In this document: positions 1 to 7,456 of the stretch, one piece after another
Position numbering within the stretch: position 1 is the stretch's first letter
How the letters are laid out: each line of letters begins with the position of its first letter
Program-made: the position numbers and the translations under genes
Notes under the pieces: model-generated
Seen by the model: the letters and a program-made list of their open reading frames with translations, nothing else
Told to the model about the DNA's origin: nothing
Databases searched by the model: none
From: Mycobacterium asiaticum
Lineage (GTDB): Bacteria; Actinomycetota; Actinomycetes; Mycobacteriales; Mycobacteriaceae
Assembly: GCF_001668675.1 (NCBI RefSeq)
Contig: NZ_LZKQ01000331.1
Span: 21,527 to 85,526 of the forward strand
Direction of reading: 5' to 3'
DNA: 64,000 nucleotides

Positions 1-567
1 CCTGCTGCCTCGTCCACCGGCGTCAATCACGAAGTCGGCCGCCAATTCCCGTGTCTGACCGGCGGCATCCCGGTACAACACCCCGGCGATAATGGGCCCG
101 CCGATATCGGTTCGAGACAGCAAGTGGTCCACCCGCGCGCCCTCGATGAGGGTGATGCCGGGATCGCTGGCCACGAACCCGCGGATGGTCATCTCGATCA
201 TCGGACGGGACGCGAAGTACATCCGCATGTCGGTCTGCGACCGAGGCGCCCAGCCGTTGATCAGGCAGTTGGCCGCCTGAAGGCCGGGGTCGATCTCGCA
301 ACCGCCGTTGTCGGTCAGCCGATGCGTGAACCCGGGGAACAGGGTTTCGATTGCTTCTCGGCCGGCGGCGAGCAGGAAATGATTGTGCCAGGCTTGCGGC
401 GTCCCGCGCCGACCTTGCGGCCTGGTGGGTAACGAGTCCGCTTCCAGGATGGTGACTTTGGCAAACCGGTGCTGAAGGGCCCGCGCGGCGCATAAGCCGC
501 CGATACTGGCTCCGATCACCACAGCATGCCCGGCGTTCGCCCCCGCGCAATCGTTGTCCTCGCCCAT
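1..567 (-). CDS. FAD-dependent oxidoreductase/monooxygenase, N-terminal part (runs off left edge)
   Basis: An open frame of 189 codons runs from an ATG at 567 to the window edge without a stop. A strong GGAGG ribosome site lies just upstream of the ATG. Residues 16-24 (VVIGASIGG) form the Rossmann FAD-binding turn, and DAGGRGSR near residues 182-189 resembles the second FAD motif of aromatic hydroxylases and halogenase-like flavoproteins. The hydrophilic N-terminus has no signal peptide, so a cytoplasmic flavin monooxygenase or dehydrogenase is likely. The substrate cannot be read, because the substrate domain lies outside the window. The gene is divergent from the membrane protein at 690 and may share its control region. 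Confidence 0.8.
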   Translation of the reverse strand, partial: MGEDNDCAGANAGHAVVIGASIGGLCAARALQHRFAKVTILEADSLPTRPQGRRGTPQAWHNHFLLAAGREAIETLFPGFTHRLTDNGGCEIDPGLQAANCLINGWAPRSQTDMRMYFASRPMIEMTIRGFVASDPGITLIEGARVDHLLSRTDIGGPIIAGVLYRDAAGQTRELAADFVIDAGGRGSR

Positions 568-614
568 GAACCCTCCTCCCTGACGGCCTGACCCCAAGGC
601 TAGCAGATATCCAA

Positions 615-626
615 CAGACTTGTCTG
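615..626. promoter_or_regulatory. Palindromic operator candidate between divergent genes
   Basis: CAGAC-TT-GTCTG is a perfect 5-bp inverted repeat with a 2-bp spacer. It lies in the 122-bp gap between the divergent FAD oxidoreductase and membrane-protein genes. Its symmetry fits a TetR- or MarR-type operator, but no regulator gene is visible next to it; one may lie beyond the left edge. Confidence 0.4.
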
Positions 627-689
627 ATTATTATCAGCGGCATAAGCTTGCGCAAGCCTGTCCGCGAGATCAGCCCAAGGAACTTCAGT

Positions 690-1835
690 GTGAATACCTG
701 CACCGCCGAGTTCGCCCGCCTGACCGCGCCGCTGCAAGGCGTCCGGTGCGATGGCAACCCATTCATCACCGTTCACAGCCCGCTGTCATTGCAGAACTGG
801 ACATTTCCCGTGATCGAGGTGCTGTTGATCGCCGGCGCGATCGCATGCCTAATGCACGCCGTTCTGTGGTACCGGCGGCGCGGCGACTCGTCCAACCTGG
901 TGGTGTGGAGCGCGCTCGTGCTGGCTCTGTTGCTGGTCGAACCGATCACCTATTTCCCCCAGTGGTTCCGACTTGATAGACAGATCGGCCTGGTGTTCGC
1001 CCACGGTCAGTTCTCTGTGCAGTTCCTGTACGACCGGCTGCCGCTCTACATCGTCGCCATGTATCCGGTGTTCGGTTACGTCGCCTATGCACTCGTGCAA
1101 CGGACCGGAATCTTCAAGAAGTACAACGCATTCGTCGGAGCAACCTGCGTTGCGTTCGGATTCCTGTGCCTGTTCGAGGTCATTGACACTGTCGGCCCGC
1201 AGTGGCGATGGTGGGTGTGGAACACCGAAATAGCAACGGCGAAGCCATCTTTAGGCGTGGTTCCGTATGCGAGTTTGGAGGGCTTCTCGCTGATCGTGCC
1301 GTTTGCAGTCGCATTCGTAGCTCGGTTGCTCGCCCGCAAGCCCAGTCGCGGCGGCTGGCATATCGTGCGCGATGTGATCATTGCCAGCTTGGGAGTCTGG
1401 CCACTGATGGTCCTCAGCAGCGCGCTGTCGATCGTGCTGGGCATCGGCACGTCGCAACAAACCGGCCGATTCATCGCCACCTGGTTGCTCATCGTGGGCG
1501 CCGCACTAATTACCGCGTTCGCATTCGTTGGGGCCTACAGGGCGCGGCAACGGGACCCCTCGATCGTGCCCGAAGGTGTTGAACGCGACTACTTCACAGC
1601 AGTGTGCGTGTTTGTGTATCTAGTTTTCGGGGGCATCTTCTGGGCCGCCGCTCTGCCGGCGTATCTGGCGGCTCACAACGGGGTGACGCCTGCCGGAGAC
1701 CCTACCGGGTCGCTGACGTTCGCTGTGATCACCTACATCCTCTCAATCGCGCTCGCCGCGGGCGCCTATACGCTTCGGCGGCATGCCCGTTCGGATGCGG
1801 CCAGCTCTCTCGCACCGACCGGATCCGTCGCCTGA
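690..1835 (+). CDS. Multi-pass membrane protein of unknown function
   Basis: The 381-residue product has about seven or eight hydrophobic segments (roughly residues 35-55, 68-90, 115-140, 150-172, 200-220, 240-265, 275-297, 320-340 and 350-372), separated by short basic loops such as YRRRGD and RRHARSD. It is an integral inner-membrane protein. I chose the GTG at 690 because AAGGAA sits 7 bases upstream; a TTG 14 codons earlier has no ribosome site. Aromatic residues are frequent in the loops (FPQWFR, PQWRWWVWN). The general build recalls the AveC-like proteins later in the window, but I cannot align it convincingly. Function unknown. Confidence 0.7.
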   Translation: MNTCTAEFARLTAPLQGVRCDGNPFITVHSPLSLQNWTFPVIEVLLIAGAIACLMHAVLWYRRRGDSSNLVVWSALVLALLLVEPITYFPQWFRLDRQIGLVFAHGQFSVQFLYDRLPLYIVAMYPVFGYVAYALVQRTGIFKKYNAFVGATCVAFGFLCLFEVIDTVGPQWRWWVWNTEIATAKPSLGVVPYASLEGFSLIVPFAVAFVARLLARKPSRGGWHIVRDVIIASLGVWPLMVLSSALSIVLGIGTSQQTGRFIATWLLIVGAALITAFAFVGAYRARQRDPSIVPEGVERDYFTAVCVFVYLVFGGIFWAAALPAYLAAHNGVTPAGDPTGSLTFAVITYILSIALAAGAYTLRRHARSDAASSLAPTGSVA

Positions 1836-1875
1836 TGCGGTCTATGCGGTTCAAAACTCGATCGGCAGATCCACA

Positions 1876-2097
1876 TGGACGCCGAAGGCCGACTCTTGGG
1901 ACCGACCATACGACCTCCTCCTGAAATACGTCGAGGAATCCGGCGATGCTCTGGTCCCGCAGTAGTACTCCGTCGAGGTTTTCCATCTCGGGACATGGGT
2001 CGCTGCCCAACGCCGTAACTATGCGCAGGGCGCCCTAAAGCCCGACCGGGAGCGCCGTCTCAAGAAGGCCAACGGGCGGGTTTGGCGAGTGCGCTAA
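1876..2097 (+). pseudogene. Remnant of a helicase-associated (HA) domain
   Basis: Reading from 1876, the frame gives YDLLLKYVEESGDALVPQ, then a TAG at 1963-1965. The same frame continues with LGTWVAAQRRNYAQGALKPD before a TAA at 2095-2097. The order hydrophobic-Y-G-VP, then LG-W-V-QR-Y-G-L-R, is the helicase-associated (HA) domain pattern found at the C-terminus of some actinobacterial DEAD/DEAH helicases. Only about one domain survives, with one in-frame stop and no start or helicase core nearby. It looks like scrap from a lost gene at a rearrangement border. Confidence 0.6.
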
Positions 2098-2164
2098 CGC
2101 ATCGCCCACTGAACCCGGTCCGTGGCGGACAACCGGACAACGCTGCCCCAAATTCGTGGTGCTC

Positions 2165-2295
2165 GTCTCAATACTTTAGATCTGAGACAGGCCCCGCAGG
2201 TCCTACTGCTGCAGAAGAAAGTCCACGTCGTACTGTCGCAAAAGTTGCCTCAGAACCATTGTCCCAATATTTGTGCTTCTGAGACTTTTGCGACA
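2165..2295. repeat. Inverted repeats resembling recombinase-binding (res) sites
   Basis: Three related elements lie just upstream of the serine recombinase. The first is GTCTCA (2165-2170) paired with TGAGAC (2183-2188). The second, at 2234-2255, begins TGTCGCAAAAGT and ends CTCAGAA. The third, at 2277-2295, is the inverted copy of the second lacking 3 bases (TTCTGAG then ACTTTTGCGACA). The outer TGTCG/CGACA ends and the multi-site layout directly before the gene resemble resolvase res or invertase crossover sites. They may also act as an autoregulatory operator. Confidence 0.5.
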
Positions 2296-2305
2296 AACTT
2301 AATGC

Positions 2306-2908
2306 ATGACCACCGCTACCGCTCTCACCGGTGTTCAAATCGGATACGCCCGCGTCTCCACCGGCCACCAGTCCCTCGACCAACAACTGGACGCCCTCAC
2401 TGCAGCAGGGGTCGACCCTGACCGGGTCTATCGCGACAAGCTGTCCGGCACGTCGACACGCGAGCAGCGGCCCGGCCTAGCCGCATTGCTTGACTACGCA
2501 CGAGCCGGTGACGCAATCGTCGTGGTCGGGATAGATCGATTGGGCCGCAATGCCGCCGAAGTCATGACAACGATTCGCGAGCTGCGTGACCGCGAGATCG
2601 CCTTGAAGTCGCTGCGCGAAGGAATTGACACATCCAACGCGACCGGCCGAATGGTGGCCGGAGTACTGGCCAGCCTTGCCGAGCTTGAGCTTGAGTTAGG
2701 CCGTGAGCGTCGAGCAGCGGCGCGTGAGGCACGCCGGATACGCGGCCAGCACATCGGACGCCCCAAGGCGCTCGATGCGAAGAAAGCCGGTCTGGCACAG
2801 CGGATGCACTCTAACGGTGAGTCGGCGAGCACGATTGCCAACGCCCTCGGCGTGAGCCGGGCGACCGTTTACCGCGTTTTGGCCGAAGAGACTGCTGCAG
2901 GCGATTGA
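2306..2908 (+). CDS. Serine recombinase (resolvase/invertase family)
   Basis: The 200-residue product is the usual length for a small serine recombinase. IGYARVST (residues 12-19) holds the catalytic Ser18 with its Arg16, and GIDRLGRN around residue 75 supplies the conserved D/R/R positions. The long helix ASLAELELELGRERR (about 125-140) is the dimer E-helix. A C-terminal helix-turn-helix (SASTIANALGVSRATVYRVL, about 172-191) binds DNA, so this is the resolvase/invertase layout and not the IS607 type. The ATG at 2306 has no clear ribosome site and may be leaderless. Its likely binding sites lie within 140 bp upstream. No transposase accompanies it. Confidence 0.88.
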   Translation: MTTATALTGVQIGYARVSTGHQSLDQQLDALTAAGVDPDRVYRDKLSGTSTREQRPGLAALLDYARAGDAIVVVGIDRLGRNAAEVMTTIRELRDREIALKSLREGIDTSNATGRMVAGVLASLAELELELGRERRAAAREARRIRGQHIGRPKALDAKKAGLAQRMHSNGESASTIANALGVSRATVYRVLAEETAAGD

Positions 2909-2951
2909 GAGGATGCTGCGCCTCTCGCGTTCGACACGCGACTCGCGCAAC

Positions 2952-3118
2952 TCAACCAGGGCGTTCGACTTCTGCTCGGGCCTGGTCGATTTGGTTGTAG
3001 GCGTAGGCCACTATCTCGGCGGTGGTCATCGTCTCACCCATGCGGGCCAGCGATTCGTAGGTCTGGTCGCCTAGGACGTCGCGGAGGTGGCCGATCGCTG
3101 ATTTCATCTCGGCGCCCA
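2952..3118 (-). pseudogene. Detached C-terminal end of the cyclase-ATPase gene (frameshifted)
   Basis: Just past the TGA at 3104-3106 of the cyclase-ATPase gene, another minus-strand frame continues. It reads EMKSAIGHLRDVLG, then YESLARMGETMTTAEIVAYA, then a Q-I-D-Q-A-R-A-E tail and a TGA at 2952-2954. I recognise this as the usual C-terminal tail of mycobacterial cyclase/ATPase/LuxR-type regulators. A one-base loss near 3107-3125 would explain the split. The tail has no start codon of its own. Confidence 0.65.
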
Positions 3119-5626
3119 CGCCGCGGTCAGGGGGCTGAGGGCGAAGCCGGCGATGGTGGCCGCCGGTTCATGGCATCCGAGTCGGTAGAGAAAGCCTGTG
3201 AGGACGGCCAGGGGGACACGGATCGTGGTGATGTTGCCCGACTCGTAGTGATTGCGGATCGCCAGAGTGAATGAGTCGAGCGCGGCCAGCGGGTCGCCGT
3301 GTTGGGCCTCAAGACGGCACAAGACGGCCGCGATGTGTGACTCGTTGGCGCGGTTGCCGCTGTCGTGAGCAATCACCAGACCCCGACGCATGGCTTCAAG
3401 TGCCCGGTTGGGATCGGCGTCGCGGTAGGCGAACCCATCGGCCATAAGCGCGAGCGAGAGCGAATGCGGGTTGCCGGTGGCCTCGGCGGCATGGACCGCG
3501 CCCGCCACAGCTTCGATCGCCTCGTCAGCACGGCCAGCGATTTTCAGTGTTAATGCGAGGGATGCCCTGGTGATTCCATGCGTGTCGCGTCCGCGTGCGA
3601 GCTGTCCGCGGCACCACTCGACCGTTCGTTCGGACTGGCCGCGATATACGTGCGCACTGCCGAGCCAACCTTCGGCGCCGAACGGCAATTCAACGCGGCC
3701 ACTGTCTATCAGCCGCTGGGCGGCGTCGCTGTAGTCAACAGCGTCTTCGAGCCGTCCCCACAAATGGCACCACGACGCCATTGTGTACAGGAACGCAAGC
3801 CGGGGATGCTCGAGGGTCCGGGCGGGCTCGATCAGATCTTCAGCCCAAGCTATAGGTTCGTAATTTTCGACCAAATAACCGAGAAACGCGGCGTAGGTCG
3901 CGATCGTAGCCGCTTCGCCTAGATCGCCGTGATCTGCGGCCCACCGGAAAGCTGCTCGCAGATTGGCCAATTCGACCGCAAACCAGTCGTAGGCCTCACG
4001 CTGGCGGGGGCTGTCCCACAGCGCCAGGATGTCGGCTTCGCGTCCGGCGAAGTACCGCGAGTGGGCGGCCCGAATCTCGGATGCTTCGCCGCGGGCGACG
4101 AGTTGCTCCTCGGCGAACTGGCGGATCGTCTCCAGCATCGAAAACCGGGTCCGCCCGAACGAACGGTCGGCGATCAGCAGCGATTTGCGCACCAGGGCGT
4201 CGAGTACCTCGAGGATGGCGTACTCGTCGCGGTCATCTGATCCGGCTACCGCGCAGGCGCTTTGCAGGTCAAATCCGCCCGCGAACACCGAACAGCATTT
4301 CAACACTGACTTTTCGGTGTCGGCGAGAAGATCGTAGGACCAGGCCACCGCATGGCGCAGCGTGTGGTGGCGTTCCAGGCCGCGCCGCGAGCCGACCAGC
4401 AGCCGAAACCGATGATCAAGACGATCACGCATTTCACTGGCGGTCATCGACGCCATCCGCGAGGCGGCCAGCTCGATGGCCAAGGGAATCCCGTCCAGGC
4501 GCTGACAAATCTCTATGACAGCGGCGGCTTCATGACCGTCGACCATCGAGAAGCTTGGCGCAGTGCCTTGGGCGCGTTCGACGAACAGGCTCACCGCCGC
4601 AGAGTCGATTCCCGTTGCGGCGTCCAGCGAGCGCACCGGCCACACCTGTTCGTCGGGGACTCCGAGTCCTTCGCGGCTGGTGGCCAGGATTCGTACAGTC
4701 GCCGAGTGCGCGAGTATCGCTTCGATCAGGTCCGTGGCGGCGTTGAGAACGTGCTCGCAGTTGTCGATCACCAACAGCCGGACCCGACCCTGCAACGCGG
4801 CGGCCACCGACTGGGTCACGGTCTTACCCGCCTGCTGGGTGATGCCCAACACCGCCGCCACCGCATCGGGCACTGCCGCCGGGTCGGTGACCGCAGCCAG
4901 CTCGAAAAACCAAACACCGTCAGGAAATTCATCGGCGAGCCGGCCAGCTACCTCGACCGCAAGGCGGGTCTTGCCGACCCCACCCACGCCGGTCAGCGTC
5001 ACCAACCGATGCGCCTTGACCGCCGCTTGAATCTCGTCGACCTCGGACTCACGTCCGATCAAGCTGGCGGTCGCAGGCCGCAGATTTCCCGGAGTTGTAT
5101 CCAGCGCCCGCAACGGCGGAAACTCCGCGCGAAGTTCGGCTGCCTGTACTTGAAACACCCCGACAGGCATCGGTACATCCCGCAACCTTCGCGGCCCCAG
5201 ATCCACCAGATCAACTCCGCTGAGTAGACCCGCCGTCGACTCGGCCAACAGGATCTGACCACCGTGCCCGGCGGCCATCACCCGAGCAGCACGGTTCAGC
5301 ACCGCACCGAAGTAATCACCCTCACGCAGCTCTGCTTCGCCGGTCGCCATCCCCATCCGCACCGGCAGCTCCAGCTCCCGCTGCGCGGCCACAGCCGCAT
5401 CCACCGCCGAGCGCGGCGACGCAAACGCCGCACACACACCGTCGCCGGTGTGCTTGAACATGACGCCGCCATGCGCCTCAATCGCCTGACGCAACACCTG
5501 ATCATGGGCAGCCAGCGCCGCCCGCATCCCCTCCGCGTCAGCCTCCCACCGACGCGTAGAACCCTCCACATCGGTAAACAAAAACGTCACCACCCCCGAA
5601 GGAGCAGCCGCCGGCGCAGCGGACAC
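3104..5626 (-). CDS. Adenylate/guanylate cyclase fused to an NB-ARC-like ATPase regulator
   Basis: 840 residues. Residues 10-170 form a class III nucleotide cyclase domain: TFLFTDVEGST gives the first metal Asp (D19), and FKHTGDG gives K58 and the second metal Asp (D62). An STAND/NB-ARC-type ATPase follows, with Walker A GVGGVGKTR near residue 217 and Walker B LLVIDNCEHV near residue 285. The rest is an alpha-helical, TPR-like region. This is the layout of the mycobacterial cyclase-ATPase signal regulators, some of which also carry a LuxR domain; none is seen here. The frame ends early at LTAAWAPR, and the usual tail is found in another frame at 2952-3118, so this copy is frameshifted near its 3' end. 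Cytoplasmic. Confidence 0.85.
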   Translation of the reverse strand: MSAAPAAAPSGVVTFLFTDVEGSTRRWEADAEGMRAALAAHDQVLRQAIEAHGGVMFKHTGDGVCAAFASPRSAVDAAVAAQRELELPVRMGMATGEAELREGDYFGAVLNRAARVMAAGHGGQILLAESTAGLLSGVDLVDLGPRRLRDVPMPVGVFQVQAAELRAEFPPLRALDTTPGNLRPATASLIGRESEVDEIQAAVKAHRLVTLTGVGGVGKTRLAVEVAGRLADEFPDGVWFFELAAVTDPAAVPDAVAAVLGITQQAGKTVTQSVAAALQGRVRLLVIDNCEHVLNAATDLIEAILAHSATVRILATSREGLGVPDEQVWPVRSLDAATGIDSAAVSLFVERAQGTAPSFSMVDGHEAAAVIEICQRLDGIPLAIELAASRMASMTASEMRDRLDHRFRLLVGSRRGLERHHTLRHAVAWSYDLLADTEKSVLKCCSVFAGGFDLQSACAVAGSDDRDEYAILEVLDALVRKSLLIADRSFGRTRFSMLETIRQFAEEQLVARGEASEIRAAHSRYFAGREADILALWDSPRQREAYDWFAVELANLRAAFRWAADHGDLGEAATIATYAAFLGYLVENYEPIAWAEDLIEPARTLEHPRLAFLYTMASWCHLWGRLEDAVDYSDAAQRLIDSGRVELPFGAEGWLGSAHVYRGQSERTVEWCRGQLARGRDTHGITRASLALTLKIAGRADEAIEAVAGAVHAAEATGNPHSLSLALMADGFAYRDADPNRALEAMRRGLVIAHDSGNRANESHIAAVLCRLEAQHGDPLAALDSFTLAIRNHYESGNITTIRVPLAVLTGFLYRLGCHEPAATIAGFALSPLTAAWAPR

Positions 5627-6173
5627 CCCCGCAGAATCTCACGACAGACGCGCCCACACCACGCACATCGCCGAAACCCGGCCCCACAGCCGACCCCCCA
5701 GTTCGGTCATCCCGATAGCTGGCCAGGAAACCTGACTTCACGGGTCGATATCGATGCCAGGTCCCCTGCCACTGCGCTGGCCGCAGGCGGCCTGGGGGAA
5801 TGACCCCTCCCCCAATCTCGTCGCAGCGCGGATGAACGCGGCGCTGGCTGTTGGCTGGGAACGTGACTTTGAGCAAATGGCTATATTAGCTTGAGCTGCG
5901 GTAATAACTGCCGCCGTACATCGGCTCGATCGTCGACGGTAGGCGCTCACGCGTCTCGGCTGGGCCGGTGCGTCACGTGTTCCGCCGCTGAAGCCATTGC
6001 GGCTGTTGCTATGTCGGCGGTCTGCTGCGGGCCTGGGGGTGTCGAAGCCGTCAGTTGTCATCGCACACCATCCCGATCGCGGCAGGGCTTGCACCGGCCG
6101 GAGTAGATTGCCGCGGGGGTGTCGGCTCCGGTTGAATCCTGAGCAGCCTGCTCCGGGGTGGGTTCTAGTCAAC
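5627..6173. other. Long non-coding stretch between cyclase gene and IS30 element
   Basis: I find no supportable gene in these about 550 bases. A short hairpin (TGGGGGA at 5793-5799, TCCCCCA at 5808-5814) has no following T-run. On the minus strand at about 6058-6168, a stop-bounded stretch ends GRCKPCRDRDGVR. It could be the displaced second half of a zinc ribbon from the primase on the other side of the insertion sequence, though the frame does not join cleanly. Confidence 0.5.
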
Positions 6174-7425
6174 GTCGCAACACCGACGGATTTTCGGAGG
6201 CTAGCAGGGTGGCGAATAAGTCGGCAGGGCAACGGTCTTTCAGCACCATCCGGGGACGGTGATTGAGTTCCTTCTCGACGGCCCTCAAGTGCCCCAGCGA
6301 ATAGTTGGCGAGGGTGACGCCCTTGGGGAAGTAGTCCCGCAGTAGCCCGTTAGTGTTCTCGTTGCTGCCGCGCTGCCAGGGTGACCGGGAGTCACAGAAA
6401 TAGACAGGCGCGCGGAGCTTGTCGGCGGTGGCGAGGTGGCGCGCCATCTCGGTCCCTTGATCCCAGGTGATCGACCGCATCAACGCCGGCGGCAGGTCCT
6501 GCATGCGAGCCACCAATGCGGCGTGCAACGAGTCGGAGTCAGCGCGGGGAAGATGGACTAGTCGCAGCATTCGCGTCTGGCGCTCGACCAGCGTGCCGAT
6601 CGCTGAAAGGTGGTTGTCGCCGATGATGAGATCACCCTCCCAATGCCCGGCCTCGGACCTGTCAACGGGCGGAAAGGGCCGATCGTGAATGGTCAGCATC
6701 GGCTGCTGAAACCGTGGCCGCCGGCGCTGCGGGCACTGATGCGCCCGGCGGTGATCCCTGCCGGTGCGCAACGGTGAACGTCGGTGCGGCGCCAAACGCG
6801 AAGGCCGCATGAATCGCGAATTCGCTTGATAGACGGCTTGATAGATGCTCTCATGGCACAACCGCATCGACGGATCACCGGGAAAGCGCAGACGCAGGTG
6901 CCGGCTAATCTGCTGCGGGCTCCAGCGTCGACCGAGTAATTCGGCGACCATGGCGCTTAGATCGTCGTTGGTGTCTACCCGGCGTTGATGGTGACGTACT
7001 CGACGTGCGGTAGCTCGCCGATGGGCCTCGAAGGGCTGGTAGCCCCGCCCAGCCGGGGCGTTCCTATGTAGTTCGCGCGAAATCGTCGACGGTGCTCGGC
7101 CGAGCCGGTCGGCGATCGCGCGCATACTCAACCCACCATGGCGCAGATCGGCGATCTCGATGCGTTCCTCCTGGGACAGGAAACGCGAGCTGATCTGACG
7201 AACTGCGAGTCGATCAAGGGGCGGGACGAACCCGACCTCGACGCCGTTGCGATAGGTCTTGTAACCACGCGTCCAGTTCGTCGCCGCCGACCGAGATACG
7301 CCGACTTCGCGGGCCGCGGCCCGCACGCTCCACCCGCGAGCCCGCAACTCCATGAACCGCTGACGCTTGGCCGACAGCGGACGACGCCCCGGCCCCTTTT
7401 TCACCCGACGCGACGATGTCAACAC
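6169..7425 (-). CDS. IS30-family transposase
   Basis: 418 residues. An N-terminal helix-turn-helix (ARGWSVRAAAREVGVSRSA, about 29-47) and a second one (HGGLSMRAIADRLGRAPSTI, about 95-115) bind the ends, as in IS30. The DDE core is visible: HWEGDLIIG (first Asp), ITWDQGTEM (second Asp), and the Glu in SNENTNGLLRDYFPKG. The end NHRPRMVLKDRCPADLF matches the family ending. GTG start. The stop codon (6169-6171) lies outside the left terminal repeat, in host DNA, so the last residue and stop come from the insertion site. Full length and apparently intact. Confidence 0.93.
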   Translation of the reverse strand: MLTSSRRVKKGPGRRPLSAKRQRFMELRARGWSVRAAAREVGVSRSAATNWTRGYKTYRNGVEVGFVPPLDRLAVRQISSRFLSQEERIEIADLRHGGLSMRAIADRLGRAPSTISRELHRNAPAGRGYQPFEAHRRATARRVRHHQRRVDTNDDLSAMVAELLGRRWSPQQISRHLRLRFPGDPSMRLCHESIYQAVYQANSRFMRPSRLAPHRRSPLRTGRDHRRAHQCPQRRRPRFQQPMLTIHDRPFPPVDRSEAGHWEGDLIIGDNHLSAIGTLVERQTRMLRLVHLPRADSDSLHAALVARMQDLPPALMRSITWDQGTEMARHLATADKLRAPVYFCDSRSPWQRGSNENTNGLLRDYFPKGVTLANYSLGHLRAVEKELNHRPRMVLKDRCPADLFATLLASENPSVLRR

Positions 7426-7456
7426 AACCTCCAGAATCTAGAGAAGTGTTGCGACG
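6174..7456 (-). mobile_element. IS30-family insertion sequence, about 1.28 kb, with 2-bp target repeat
   Basis: The left end begins GTCGCAACAC (6174-6183). The right end carries its inverse GTGTTGCGAC (7446-7455), and a GGAGG block about 15 bases inside each end extends the imperfect terminal repeats. If the element ends at 7456, AC occurs at 6172-6173 and 7457-7458, a 2-bp target duplication as expected for IS30. It interrupts the 3' end of the primase-helicase gene and supplies that gene's present stop codon. Confidence 0.8.

Noticed and set aside
5793..5814. Stem-loop TGGGGGA / TCCCCCA as a terminator
   Set aside because: The stem is 7 bp with no T-run after it and no gene ends beside it, so a terminator role cannot be supported.
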